DNA from: Pseudocercospora fijiensis CIRAD86
Lineage: Eukaryota > Ascomycota > Dothideomycetes > Mycosphaerellales > Mycosphaerellaceae
Assembly: GCF_000340215.1 (NCBI RefSeq)
Contig: NW_006921540.1
Location: 3,301,402-3,365,401, forward strand
Direction of reading: 5' to 3'
DNA: 64,000 nt
Shown here: positions 22,900 to 34,303 of the stretch, in pieces
Position numbering within the stretch: position 1 is the first letter of the stretch
Layout of the letters: the number at the start of each line of letters is the position of its first letter
Program-made: the position numbers and the translations under genes
Notes under the pieces: model-generated
Databases searched by the model: none
The model's input: the letters and a program-made list of their open reading frames with translations, nothing else
Told to the model about the DNA's origin: nothing

Positions 22900-23232
22900 G
22901 CTGATTGCAGAGACCGAAATGGGCAGGTTGAGGGTGATGGAGGAGGTGGACGAGACGCGAGGCTCTTATGTAACATCTGACATTGAGAAGGCGCAAGAAA
23001 GGACGAGCGTTTGCTAGAGAACATGAATGAACGCAGAGGCACGGCGATTGGAGGAGAGCGTCGTTTGATGCCTGGGACACGCGCACGCGCACGCGCTCGC
23101 GAGTCGCGTGCATTTGGACCGGGGTCACAAACAAGCTTTGGGCCTTGCCTCTTCTGGAACCCCCGGCCGCACCTTCCTCGACACCTCATCGCTGTTCGAC
23201 AATCCCACCGCCATCGACAACAGAGCGATGCG
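22900..23232. promoter_or_regulatory. Divergent promoter region MRE11 / uS19m
   Basis: Only 333 bp separate the two divergent start codons. The segment contains a CG-rich alternating stretch (ACGCGCACGCGCACGCG at about 23,080-23,100) and no ORF. It must supply both promoters, so the two genes are likely to share cis elements; this is an inference. Confidence 0.5.
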
Positions 23233-23696
23233 ATGAAGGCCACGAGTGCGCTGCTGGCGCGATCAGTATGGAAGGGTGAGTTCATGCTATACGAGCCTTT
23301 CCCATGCACTTCTCGCGCTGACATGTGCTATCAGGGCCCCATATTGTAGCGTAAGCTCCTCCGACTCTTTCGCGCCGCCAGCGCGTATCGTCTCGTCTCA
23401 AGAATGCTCGCTGACGTGCCTCAAGCTTGCCGATCGTGCGTGCGAAGCCTGGTGAGAGAACTCCGCCCGTCAAGACCCAGGCGAGAAGCGCCACGATCCT
23501 ACCAAACTTCGTTGGACTGGTCTTCCAGGTCTACAATGGCAAGATATATCACGATGTTCGCATCACGGAGGACATGGTTGGTCACAAGCTCGGGGAGTTC
23601 TCCATGTAAGTCTTGCAGATCCAGTTGCGACATGTTCGAGACTGACCCAGCAGGACGCGGAAACGCTTCATGTACAAGCAGACCAAGAACAAATGA
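23233..23696 (+). CDS. RSM19: Mitochondrial small ribosomal subunit protein uS19m
   Basis: Four exons: 23233-23275, 23335-23350, 23426-23605 and 23654-23696. Introns are 59, 75 and 48 nt, each with a GT-AG boundary, giving 93 aa; yeast Rsm19 is of the same size. Exon 2 is only 16 nt (codes for G-P-H-I-V-A). The uS19 signature is clear: [33 protein letters not shown] and the terminal [13 protein letters not shown]. Family knowledge: binds the head of the mitoribosomal small subunit next to uS13m. The N-terminus is short and basic, compatible with mitochondrial import. Each splice restores both frame and conserved residues. Confidence 0.92.
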
Positions 23697-24640
23697 GGAG
23701 GGATGTGTGGCGGCATCTGCATACTTGTATGCATGTTGGGGGAAATGCAACCGCGATGTGACTCTTGGGGGAGGATATGCTGCGGTGGATATATTATTCA
23801 CGATACTCGAGCGGGGACATGAACATGTGCAACGATGACCGGCGACATATCTCATATCCGTTCCGGCCACGCCGCCCGAACCCGACTCATCAGCGATTGC
23901 GGCAAAGACGAACGGCCGGGAGGTAGAACTTTTGTGTCAGTGGACAGCTGTCAAAGTGGGACAGTTAAACCCCAATGCGGTACGTATCAGTGAGTGAGCA
24001 CGACCTGCCTTTGGCCGGGCAGGTCGCATGCAGCGACACTGCAGCATATAGAATGGCGGACGGAATCAAAATCGACCAACGAAAGAATTTGTGCAGCACT
24101 GTACCTTCCCCACACGGGCGGTATCGTGGTATCCCCAGCAGAAAGCTTGACCCAGCGTGACAGTGACCGTGACAGGCACCGGCCGCGGACATCTCTTTCT
24201 CGTCACGATCGAATTCGAGATGCTCCTGCGCTTGTGGCGAACAGAGAGCAGGCAGTGCAAGGGGCAGTGCAAGACTTGGAAGACTCTCTGTCTGTCTTGC
24301 ATCTGGCTCACGCATCAACCAACGCATACCACTTGTCTTTCGCTGTCGCAAACACCAACGCATTGCAACCCGACCATTCCCAGCTTCTTCATAACCCTCA
24401 ACCGCTCGCTTTTGCTCCCCAAGCTGGACTCATCCGACTGCAGTCCCCCTCGCTCCCTCAGCGCGCGCAGAAACGCCGTCGGTGAGTGCATGCAGAGGGA
24501 GCCAGCGCGCGCCGCAGACTAACGCAAGCCGGAGTGCAGAGCCCGCATCGCAAGGGCTCCACATCTGCAATAGCCCGCTGCTGCCCGCGTCGCCAAGCTC
24601 GAGCCGTTGCCCAGACCTTCTTCCTCTGCACTCTCACATC
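23697..24640. other. Intergenic region
   Basis: About 940 bp between uS19m and the next plus-strand gene, which contains that gene's promoter and 5' leader. Short imperfect GTGACCGTGACAG repeats lie near 24,158-24,175. Frames on both strands (e.g. 23,994-24,485) have no motifs. Confidence 0.5.
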
Positions 24641-27600
24641 ATGACCACGGCCGGCTCCAAGACGACTCGCCGCGTCTACTCGGCCGAGGAACTCCATCGC
24701 CTTCGAGGCACGCAGTCGAAGCCCAATCTCGGCGAGTCGATCGAGGAGCACGACGGGGAGGATGCCGAGCTTGTGAAGGGTATGATTGGCCACTGCACTG
24801 CAAACCTCACTTCCAATCTCATGAAAAACGGCGTGGGGCTGCAGCCTGCCTAGTGTTGACCGCCAGCCCACTTCAAGCTCACCTCCGACTCGCCCCTCAC
24901 TTCTGCATCCATGCTACCCGCTTCTTCCCTGACTGTCTGCACGTTTCCGACACCATCCCCGAGCACCGTCCATCATGGACTACGACGACGAGGTAGACGC
25001 CGTCGACAGGCGCTTCTACGCAAATCTTCTTGAATCTCCCTCCATCACACACGACGCGGGATTGTCATTGCACCAAGAGCTGACAAGTGAGCCAGAGCAC
25101 GTTCTGCGCGGCACGAAATCGTTCACCGCTCGCTCATGGAAATCTCGTGCTTCGACTGCGACCCTCAGAGTCTCTTCGAACAGATCCAACATCGAAAACT
25201 TGTCCGTCCAAGGCGAGGACATCACCCGTCCAACCGGCCTCAGCGTTCCCGCCAGCGGTAGCGTTCTCGGCGAGATCGCTCCAAATGGTCAACTCGTGGT
25301 TGGCCGAAACTTCAAGCTTCGTCCTTCCCCAACGCCTTCGCTCAAGAAGAAGAAGGTCGAAGAGCTCGTCAAAGCCCACGGCTCGCCTCAGCACATGCGT
25401 GTCACTGCAGGAGGTAAGAAACCCACACCATTCTTCGGCTTGGCAGAATTTTGCCACCAGCACACTCCCACAGATCTCAAGTCGGCCACCATGCTTGCTT
25501 ACATGCTTGCTAACGATCCTCCAGGCAGGATCGTGCCATCGGACCAGTCTCCGCTGTGCCACCCACGATACGGATATAGCGCCATCAAAGCTAATGGCGG
25601 ACTGATCAAATTTGCGCCGAACCATCGCGCTGGCGGTCAGGAGTGGACACCAGCTACCCAAGACGGATCCGTCGGAGAAGACATCCAAGGTCACCTCTGC
25701 CAAATCGTGAATGGCACTGTGCTGCGTCTTCGCGAACAAGATGGTGCTCTGCAGCTTTACATGCCTGCGCCAAATCTTGATATCATGCGAGCTCCGACCG
25801 TCGGTTTGGGACCTGTACAGCGTCCGCTCGACATGATCAGCTCCCATCAGAACGAGCGCATCATCGCTTCAGAGCCGTCCATTGCATCCCAGATCACTGC
25901 AAATGAGCTTGAGTATTCCAAGCTTGAGGGCCAGCTCAAGGAGATCGACAAGAGCGAAGTCATCCATGGTCGAACTATGCACAGAGCCGCAAAGGATGCT
26001 TTGGTGGCAAGACGCCGCGAGCTTGTCACAGGTATGGACAAAGTTCGCAAGACGCTGAAGGAGCTGAAGAATAAGCCGCCGCCAAATGCACCGACTTCTC
26101 CACGCGCGATGCGCCCTCGTCAGTCCATCTCGCCACCTGGCCGTCAAAGTTTCGCTCCGTTTCTTCAGTCGCAACCAGGTGCCAGTACCCATGCTCCACA
26201 GCAAAGCTATTCTGCCTTTGTTGCTGGCCGACCAGATCATTGCAGACCTTCGATCTCTCCTGAGGACTACTATGCAGCCAACGCCTGGGCTGTCGCTCCG
26301 CCAAGCATGTACGCTCCGCCGCCCTTTGACGGCTCGATGGCCGGCCCTGCATTCCCAGCATATGCGTCAGCACCAGCACTCCCGGGCACAAATGCTTCGC
26401 TTGCCGTTGGAAACGTGGGCGGCGCTCAAGATAATATGCGGCCACTCTCCGACTCGCTGGCACACCTCAGCATTGAGTCTCCCCGCAGTCACGCCGTCTC
26501 CATCAAGGCGCCTGATACCAGACTGGGTGCCAATGCCAAGTCAGGACTGAACCCAATGAGTCCAGTCTACAAGCCTGGCTTTCCAGCCGCACCAACTGCA
26601 AAGTCCTCATCCACCGCCCTTTCTGCCGCGTCGGGTTCATTTCAAAAGCATGTGCAGCCAGCCAAGAGCGGGACTGATGAGACCGTCAGTCCTTCAAAGA
26701 AGGATGCCCACCTCCAGAGCTCCAGCGTCTCTAGCTTGGGGACTGCTAACTTCTTTCCACACAATACGCAGGAGTACTCTACTCGACAGCACATCTATCC
26801 CCAGCGTGCTGAGTCATCGGACAAGGAAAATGCTGGCGCTCACCCACTTACGCCCAGCCAAGCCAACGAGGCATCGCTCTGGAAGGCTAGGGCACCGGAT
26901 ACTGGCGACTACAATGGCAAGGTGCCACCACCAGGCACGCCGGTGTTCCACAGCGATGCAACTACCCAAGCACCGCTGCCTTCGAGCATGAACGAGAACA
27001 TACACGAGCAACGTCAGATGGACATTCCAAACAGAGACGCGGACAACGTCAGCCCAAAGAACAAGCGCGAGTGGCTTTTCATCGAGGAAGATCCAAGCGG
27101 ACAGCAGCATGAAGTGCCGTCTTCACAGCCAAGCGAAGAGCCCGTCGACTTCTCAAAGAAGTCCCGTGCTTGGATCGAGGGTTTTCACGCCGGACTGCAG
27201 CGTCTCACTCCTGACCCAACCCGCAAGGGCGACTATCTCGTTGGCTTCTGTGAAGGATTGCTGCAGTCAGAGCCACAGACAGTAAACGCAATGCCCGCCG
27301 CGACAGCTTCCACTGGCAGTCCGATCAAGACTCACGCACGCCGTCCAAGCCCAGCTTTTCCATCGCGCTCAAACAGCCGAGTGCAGACTCTAGAGAAGGT
27401 CCCGGTCACATCTCGACCACCTCTCGAGAGCCACAATCACAGCATCGACACCCTCAAGCAAGCCGTCATCGATCCGCAGAATGAGAATGCGGTGCTCACA
27501 CCTTCTGCTGAGGGTCCTCACGTGGCTGATCTGCCTGTCAACCTCGGAGCGTGGGCCAAGAAGCAGCACAGCTCTCCTTCTGGACCAGTCACTGGAGGCG

Positions 27601-28322
27601 AGAAGCTGCCCGACCAATTGATCCCCAAGCGCGCCATTCCTCTTGACCGCCAGGGCATCATGTCAGAGGGCAACATCGATGCTCGTCAGTCGGAGAAGAC
27701 CTCTTCGAATGCACGTGCCAGCGAGGGAGCCGGCGCGTATCTCTTGCCATCCAGCAACCAGATGCCACTGCCAGCTTCTCCCACCACAAGCACCCGCAGC
27801 ATTGCATCTAGCAGCATCGCTTCCGGAGGCGCACCAGACACTGGCCACCGCATCACCAGTCTCAGCAGCATCGACGCAAACATGTACCGCCAATGGCCCA
27901 GCAACCGCATCATGACACCTACCGAGTGGAAGACTAGTGGCTCTCTCGCTCACGCAGCTGGCTTGGCAACCGGATACTTTGCTGCAGCCCAGTTCGACGG
28001 TACGAACGAGCCATCGCTTCGAGGTCCAGGCCAGCTGACTCGCGACGTCGTAGGAGCTCCTCACCGCGTCGGCTCTGGCGGCCGCTTCCGGGAAGGCTCT
28101 CTCGATGGTATCGCCAGTCCACCCATGTCCCCCACCATCTCCCCAAGCGGCACTCCAAGCAAAGACAACAGCGGCAAGAAGAAGATCCCTTCCCCCACAA
28201 AAGCCAAATTCGAGCATGTTGCCGAGAAGATGGGTATCAAGATCGCTTCCGATGCTGGCGCCGATGGCGCTGCAGACTCGACTTCTCCTCGCGGCAAACG
28301 CTCGGCCTGGCGCGACTTGTAG
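24641..28322 (+). CDS. Large disordered conserved fungal protein of unknown function
   Basis: Three exons: 24641-24779, 25096-25413 and 25525-28322, encoding 1,084 aa. Intron 1 (316 nt, ends GCCAG after a CTGAC branch) joins D-A-E-L-V-K to E-H-V-L-R-G-T-K. Intron 2 (111 nt, GTAAGA, perfect GCTAAC, CCAG) joins V-T-A-G-G to R-I-V-P-S-D-Q-S. The N-terminus has R-R-V-Y-S-A-E-E-L-H-R-L-R. A conserved block is P-R-Y-G-Y-S-A-I-K-A-N-G-G-L-I-K-F-A-P-N (about 185-205). A coiled coil lies at about 270-330 (E-L-E-Y-S-K-L-E-G-Q-L-K-E-I-D). The rest is Pro/Ser-rich, with islands W-I-E-G-F-H-A-G-L-Q-R-L and K-F-E-H-V-A-E-K-M-G. The Y-x4-L element recalls eIF4E-binding motifs but lacks the hydrophobic residue after Leu, so an mRNA role is only a guess. 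Starting at 24975 would be inside intron 1. Confidence 0.75.
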
Positions 28323-29835
28323 AACAAGGGCGGTAAGGATGAGCGTGCTGCTTGATCAATCACCAACCACCCTGACGATTACGCTGAGCATTCCTCCGCA
28401 TTTGTCAACACTCTGTATTGTCACCTTGCTGTGCTGGCGACAACAGGATACGCCACAGTCCTTGGGTACCTTTTACATCACCTTATGGCTGCATCGGCAC
28501 TCAACATACGACATACGATACGCGCAACTCATGACGACTTGACTTAGTCACTTTTTTCGAGGCTTTGAGTTGTTGCCTGCATACCACTACTACTGCGACT
28601 GCGACTGCTTTGTTTAATATACTTATTTGTTTGCATGAAGACGGGCATGGACATGAGAGAATAATGGATTAATGGATGTGTCTGCTTATGGAATTGTATG
28701 ATTAGATTGTGTTTTTGAAGTGTTTGAATGTAATTTTTTTGTGTTTCTGTTACGCGCAATTTCAACTTCGCTCTCTTGTCAACTTTGATGTGATGAAGTT
28801 ACTTGGGAGCTGTGATATATCAATTGCTTACGTGCAATACATAAGGTAGTAGGTAAAGTAACTAGAGGAGAGGAGGCAGGGGTTGAGTTCGTTCATCATC
28901 TTCATGTTGATTCGAAAAACCAAAAATCTCATGGGGATTTGGGCAAGGATCGCGCGTTGAGGGTACGGGTACCTACCGCATATATATATATATATATATG
29001 CCTTGGGGCACAGTGCTCCTCGATCATCACCGATTATGATGCGAAGGTCGTTCTTTTTTTTTTCTTTTTTTTTCTTCTTACCTTGGTGATTGAGAGAATT
29101 CCCATTCCGTGCCTGCTGGGAAGACAGGAAGAAGAACTTGTATCTCTGATCTTTGTTGGATTCTCGAGGAGAGGTGAAAGTCTTGTGGTGGTGGGTGGAT
29201 TTTATTAATATGGATTCATGTCGTTTGTGTAAAATCTAGAATTCGAATCGAAATCAAACAAAGCTTTGGGGTGCGTTAGTTGTGTAGAAACGAACGAATG
29301 ACACTTATAATGTTCGATTTTTTTCACTTTGCGTGGTTTGGGCGACGATTTTTTTTGGGGGGGGGGGGGTCTTCATACGAGTGTGGCTGGAATTTCTTTT
29401 GCGTGGAGTGCTGAGATGAAGGGATTGTTTTTGATGCTTGTTGAGGGGGTTCATGAGGACTGAGGAATGCTTGGCCGCAATGCTCGATTTTACGTAGAGT
29501 TGTTGGCAAAAGGAATCGTGTTTGCTATGGGAGCTCTTAGACTCGCTGTTGTCGGAGAGACCAAGTTCTATCTATAGGTGAAATTTCATTTACTGTTAAG
29601 ATGGTGGTGCGGAGTAGACGCATGTTTGAGAGCAGATGGAGTCGGCGTTTGCTTCTTACGGCGGCAGGGCTAAGAGGTTCATTATGGATTCCCGTGGTGG
29701 GCTTGAGAAGATTATTGGTTTCTTTCGGGTCTATCGCGCTTCTTCTGCACCAGCAAACATCAGATTGATACTAAAATGCGCTCTGTGCTGGTCCGTGTGA
29801 CGACGTAGGCTTGCCCGAATTCTACGCAGCAAGCA
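28323..29835. other. Long intergenic region with simple repeats
   Basis: 1.5 kb without a supported gene. It holds a (TA)n tract at about 28,979-28,999, T-rich runs at about 29,053-29,078, and a T8G13 homopolymer junction at about 29,349-29,369. A long 3' UTR or non-coding transcript cannot be excluded. Confidence 0.55.
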
Positions 29836-30924
29836 ATGAGTTCTTCCAATGTCGACAGCTCCAGCGGTTCTTCAACAAGCTGGTCTTCCGGGTCATCATT
29901 CAATCCCACGATGAGCGCCGAAGACTTTGAAGAACATTTGCTGAACCATACAGAACGTGTTCCGCGCTTTCTTTTCCGTTTCTGGCATGATAACTCTGGT
30001 GGGCGAAAAGAGCATGGCTTTGTGCTGAACGATACGAAGGCAATTACGCCTCTGTACCTCATGCTGCACCCCGAAAAGACGTACAAGCAGATCCACGAGC
30101 TTCCGTTGAAGGCCGTTTGGCGTAAGGCCCGATATCATCTTTGGAATGAGAGCACGGAAACATTTTTCTCTTCGTGGACACAGTCTTTACCTTTATGTCT
30201 CGCTTGGGCGAGGGAGTTCGCTGATGCCGGAAATCTTCACATCAGTATCTTGGACGTCACTCTCCTTCGGTCTCCGAACCGTGTGATGTCCGCGGTTTAC
30301 CTGGGTGGCTTGTTAGAACAGGACTTTTCGAATCACTCGCACGAGTTCTTGGTGTATGGGAAGATCACGAGCTCGGCGTTCAGTAGTGTCAGCTGGAATC
30401 TGCTCGTGAGTAGCGGAATGCTCAAATTCATGGATAGAGAAGGCGACTTTTCAGCTCTTGGCCTGAAGAAGCCTCCCACCTGCGCAACCTGGGCTGTCCA
30501 GATCGGTAGGCTCTTCACGCCTGGTCGAGTTGAATTGCCCGTAGCTGCGCACCTGGCGACCATTTTCGAAGATGACTTGGGAGAGATGGATCAAGTGATC
30601 CGAACGCTCACAAGCGTATCGATGCAGCTGCCGGCTGGAGGCCTCGATGAGTTGACGATGGATGTTGACCACTATGGCTACCTTGAAGTTTTGCAGGCTG
30701 CGAAATTGTTACGCGCTGCCGTAGGCTTGCCCGCCGAGATTGAATCCGGACTCTCTGTGACAGGTCTGAAGCGGATGCGCAAACAGGCCATTGATGCATT
30801 AGCAGGTCGGTCAGTGGTGTCCACGGCCGTGCTTGGCGGATATGTCGCGATGACCAAGGGCAATTTCCTCGGTATTGGAGATGCACCCGTGGCAAGGGGT
30901 CAAAAGAATTGTGGCGTGGCATAA
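29836..30924 (+). CDS. DUF7587-like fungal protein
   Basis: A single exon encodes 362 aa. After a Ser-rich head (1-25) comes a domain resembling the DUF7587 group of fungal proteins. R-V-P-R-F-L-F-R-F-W is at 41-50, F-F-S-S-W-T-Q-S-L is at 110-118 followed by a helix C-L-A-W-A-R-E-F, then I-S-I-L-D-V-T, and H-E-F-L-V-Y-G-K-I at 169-177. The C-terminal half (about 215-345) is helical and less conserved, and the end N-C-G-V-A is not a perfect lipid-modification signal. There is no signal peptide or membrane span. Function is unknown. The spacing Arg...Ser-Ser-x-Thr...Glu is like the R-S-E arrangement of ADP-ribosyltransferase folds, which is an inference only. Confidence 0.7.
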   Translation: MSSSNVDSSSGSSTSWSSGSSFNPTMSAEDFEEHLLNHTERVPRFLFRFWHDNSGGRKEHGFVLNDTKAITPLYLMLHPEKTYKQIHELPLKAVWRKARYHLWNESTETFFSSWTQSLPLCLAWAREFADAGNLHISILDVTLLRSPNRVMSAVYLGGLLEQDFSNHSHEFLVYGKITSSAFSSVSWNLLVSSGMLKFMDREGDFSALGLKKPPTCATWAVQIGRLFTPGRVELPVAAHLATIFEDDLGEMDQVIRTLTSVSMQLPAGGLDELTMDVDHYGYLEVLQAAKLLRAAVGLPAEIESGLSVTGLKRMRKQAIDALAGRSVVSTAVLGGYVAMTKGNFLGIGDAPVARGQKNCGVA

Positions 30925-31190
30925 TGTGCGAGGATGAAGCTGCATGGGGGCAGACGTTGTGTGGCAGGAAGGAGTCTCGAGATCGTGAGTTGGAGGAAGA
31001 GAAAGAGAGGTAGAGAAGCGGTTGCTGGATGCCACGACCTTCGTATCCGCTTTGCCGCTGACATAAGAGCATGCAACCTTCTACCGCATGGATCCGAAAA
31101 CATGACATCGCTCATGCTTCCCTGCACAATCGAACCGACTCCACAGCGCACGTCGAAACGCTGCCATCTTCAGCTGGAACACGCCCGACA

Positions 31191-32233
31191 ATGGCGCATA
31201 CCATCTTGCGCTTCCCCAAGCCGAGGGTGAGAAATGCCTCCAGGCCTCGTAAAGACGCCCAATGACTGACAGAATGCACACGCAGAGTCTCCTACATTTC
31301 ATCTCACTCCGAACCGCCGCCGAGTTCATCAATCTAACCCTCATATTCAACAAGGTCACCGGACTCTATGGCGTCCTTGCTATCTTCACGGGCTACCACC
31401 TGAATCCGCTCCAGGTCTCGCACTACATCTACTCGCTCCTCGTTCTTGGCTTGGTCACATGGCTCATGCCCAGTATTAGGAGGCCGGACCACCCATTGCG
31501 GAATGTGGCATTGGCTTATGTATATGTGCTGGACGCAGTCATCAACAGCGTCTATACTGTGCTGTTCGGCACAGCGTGGTTCATGGTCCTGCCCAAGACC
31601 ATTCAAGAGCCTGGAGTGGAAAATCCTTTGCGGGGTGCGGCAGGCACCATGGATGAGACAGCAGGCTTCACGGACCCCGAATACAACGTGTCGAATGTCG
31701 AGGTGGTTGCGAAGCCGGCATCGGGAATCCTGCCCGCACAAGAAGCTGTGGCATACGGACACACGTACGAGACAGGAGGCCTCGGCGGCGCAGTCCTGCA
31801 AAGCGACAGCATGACCAGCATCGCGCTGCTCGCACTCTTCACACTCGTCAGAATCTACTTCTGCATCGTAATCATGTCATATGCGCGATCCATGCTACGA
31901 CAGTACGTCGCGCAAACGAGCAACAGCAATCTTAATTACAGCACAGACACTGCCGACCCAACAATGGCACCTTCGCCCTTCGCATCAGATCGATTGGAAG
32001 GCTCAGGCTGGCGAGGCAAGCTCGGCAGAATTCTGCTCAGATTCCCGAGCAAGAGATACTGGCTCGGTCGAGAAGACGAACCTCCGACCGAGTGGGAGCG
32101 CGCGACAAGCGGCCGCTTCGAGAGTGGAAGGAGTAAGCTTCGAATTAAAGTTCCGGCAAATGGCGTTGGAGAGCGCGAAAGGAGGGCGAGAAGTGGAACT
32201 GGACCACCTCTTCCCAAGAAGGCTGATGCGTGA
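31191..32233 (+). CDS. KEI1: Inositol phosphorylceramide synthase regulatory subunit Kei1
   Basis: Two exons, 31191-31226 and 31286-32233, with a 59-nt intron (GTGAGA, CTGAC, CGCAG), encoding 327 aa. The first exon gives M-A-H-T-I-L-R-F-P-K-P-R, joined to S-L-L-H-F-I-S-L-R-T-A-A-E-F-I. That is followed by the hallmark F-N-K-V-T-G-L-Y-G-V-L-A-I-F-T-G-Y and the membrane segments Y-I-Y-S-L-L-V-L-G-L and Y-V-L-D-A-V-I-N-S-V-Y-T. A luminal-type loop of about 75 residues precedes another membrane span near 205-230 and a basic cytosolic tail. Family knowledge: Kei1 pairs with Aur1 in the Golgi to make inositol phosphorylceramide. The in-frame ATG at 31262 lies inside the intron and would give a poorer N-terminus. 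Confidence 0.88.
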
Positions 32234-32894
32234 AGAAGCCAGCCTGCGATGACTGAACCGACTTCCCCTTCTTCCTCTTCAGAGCATGAGCATATCCACG
32301 CAGCAGCGACTTTGCCAGAATTTTTGATTCTTGGAATTTGGTTTGGGTTGGAAGAGATATCCTAATAACAACACCAATAACAACAACAGAGAATCGGTAC
32401 TCGTCGACACAGTGTACAGGATTAACACTTTCACAACCTCAGTGTGCATAGAATAATAAGCATAGCGTTAAGTGTGGAAAACTTGCATTAATGACTGAGA
32501 GCATCTGAAAACTTGAACTGAGCACACAAGTGTTTTTTTCTCTGTTCTTTGTGGTCTGTCGCCTGTCTTCCCTTAGCCCTGGCGTCTAATGACTTGGAAC
32601 TTTGCCTTTCTCTATTTCATTCTTCCTTGCCATCTGTGAAGAAGAGGGCAATGAAATCAAGCTGACGTGGGATGCAAGTTATCTTATGTCTTCAGATGCA
32701 TTTTTATTTTTGGTTCTTTCTCGCTATGCTTTTGCTGATCTATCGTCAACTGCGTTCGAGTTCGACTGGTCTGGCATGCATATGCATGCTCAAATCTTGC
32801 ATGCTCGTGATGCGACCCAGCTCTCATCGAACTTATTACCGAGTTTCAGCCTGACGCGGTTGGTGTTCGAATATTCTATCGGCCATGAACGTCC
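32234..32894. other. Convergent 3' region between KEI1 and the ARC1-like gene
   Basis: About 660 bp of 3' flanking sequence for both genes, with AACAACA-type and pyrimidine-rich runs. Contains GGCATGCATATGCATGC, a short imperfect palindrome at about 32,773-32,789. No supported ORF. Confidence 0.5.
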
Positions 32895-34303
32895 TTACCG
32901 CACAGTAGCACCCGTAAGCGTCTTGACCGTACAAACACCCTGCTTCGTCCTCAACTTCGCAACCTCAGTCTTCCCACTCTCCTTCAACTTCTCCACCTTG
33001 GTCGGCTCAAACGCCACGACTTTGTCCTCAGTCGTCGTGAACCCAACTTGATTCTCCTCCCACACCTTCTTCTTCGGGTTCAAGACTGGCTCCGGCTCGC
33101 CCTCGAAGCCTTCGAAATATACTCGCTCACCGGCTTCAGCGTCTGCAGGTGGGGTCACAAGTTCGACTGGTCCGGCATGGTGATCGTCTTCGCCTGGGGC
33201 AACGCGTGGTGATGCGGCGAGGACCATAGCTGCAGATTTGATTCCTCGCATGGTGACGGGTTTGAGATTGCAGACGGCGACGATTTTTCGGCCTTGCATC
33301 TCTCCGAGTGGCACGAGGCCGTTGAGGCCTGAGCACACTGTTCGGACGACTTTGCCTTCGTATTCTGAGGTATTGTCGGTGCCTGGTGCGTCGCCGCATG
33401 CGATTGTGGAGACGTAGAGGGAGTCTGCGTTGGGGTGTTGCTCTGCTTTTAGGATGTGGCCAACTCGGAGGTCGATGAGAGCAGGCGAGAAAGGCTTTTC
33501 TGGTGCTGCGGGTGCTTTTGGTTGTTTGGGTTGTTTCTCTTTCTTCGGCTTCTCTTTCTTCTCGGTCGGTGTTGATGCTCCAACGGCGGCTGCTATGCTC
33601 TCCCCACGATCCTTTGCCTTCTCCTTCTTCGGCTTCTGGTTCTCAGCCGTCTTCGTATCCTCGCCCGCTGCGCTTGTGACTGTTCCTCCTGCTGCTGCCG
33701 CACTATCTGCGCCTGCCGCCACTGCAGCTGCCTTTTCCTTCTTTTTGCGCTCTTTCTCCGCCTTTGCGTCAATTGGCTTGATCGGTGCCACTACCTTGCT
33801 TGGGTCAATGTCCACTTTCTCGCCTGCATCCAGCTTGAGACCAAAAAGCTCGGCATTCTGGACAAAGTCGAGGTGTCGAACGATGTGGTGGTAGCCTTGC
33901 TCGCCGGTTCGCTGCTCGGGTGACCAGTCCTTGACCACTGGAGCTAATCGGGAGAAAATGGCTACATCTGCCACGGAGGGCTTGCTCCCGAGAATGGTGG
34001 TTCGGCTTGCGAGATGTGTGTTGAGGTGCGACAGGCGCTCGGCAGTCTTTGCTGCGTCTTCGTTCGACGATGCAAGATGCGAGGCGGTTGTGGACCATTG
34101 CTCAATCTCAGTCTTCTCTGCTGGTGTGTACTGAGGCGTGTTAGACACTGATTCGGACTTATGAATACTTCTGAATATTCTACCTCGACTGATGTGAAGA
34201 TGGCAGCAGACAACTTTGCCGGCTCATTCTCTTGATCGCTGGCGTTGGGAAAGCTCTTTGCAATCAGGCTCTTGACCTTGTCGTCAATCTGAGTGGCAGC
34301 CAT
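32895..34303 (-). CDS. ARC1: ARC1-type tRNA-binding aminoacyl-tRNA synthetase cofactor
   Basis: Two exons, 34303-34184 and 34130-32895, with a 53-nt intron, encoding 451 aa. Residues 1-130 resemble the GST-C-like helical domain of Arc1p (K-P-S-V-A-D-V-A-I-F-S-R-L). They are followed by a Lys/Ala/Glu-rich linker (about 150-240, K-E-K-P-K-K-E-K-Q-P-K) that is typical for non-specific tRNA binding. The OB-fold tRNA-binding domain runs from about 250 (L-I-D-L-R-V-G-H-I-L-K-A-E-Q-H-P-N-A-D-S-L) through G-L-V-P-L-G-E-M-Q-G-R and N-L-K-P-V-T-M-R-G-I-K-S. It ends in an EMAPII-like C-terminal part. Family knowledge: Arc1p brings tRNA to cytosolic MetRS and GluRS. The same frame is open upstream to an ATG at 34501, described under findings. 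Confidence 0.9.
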
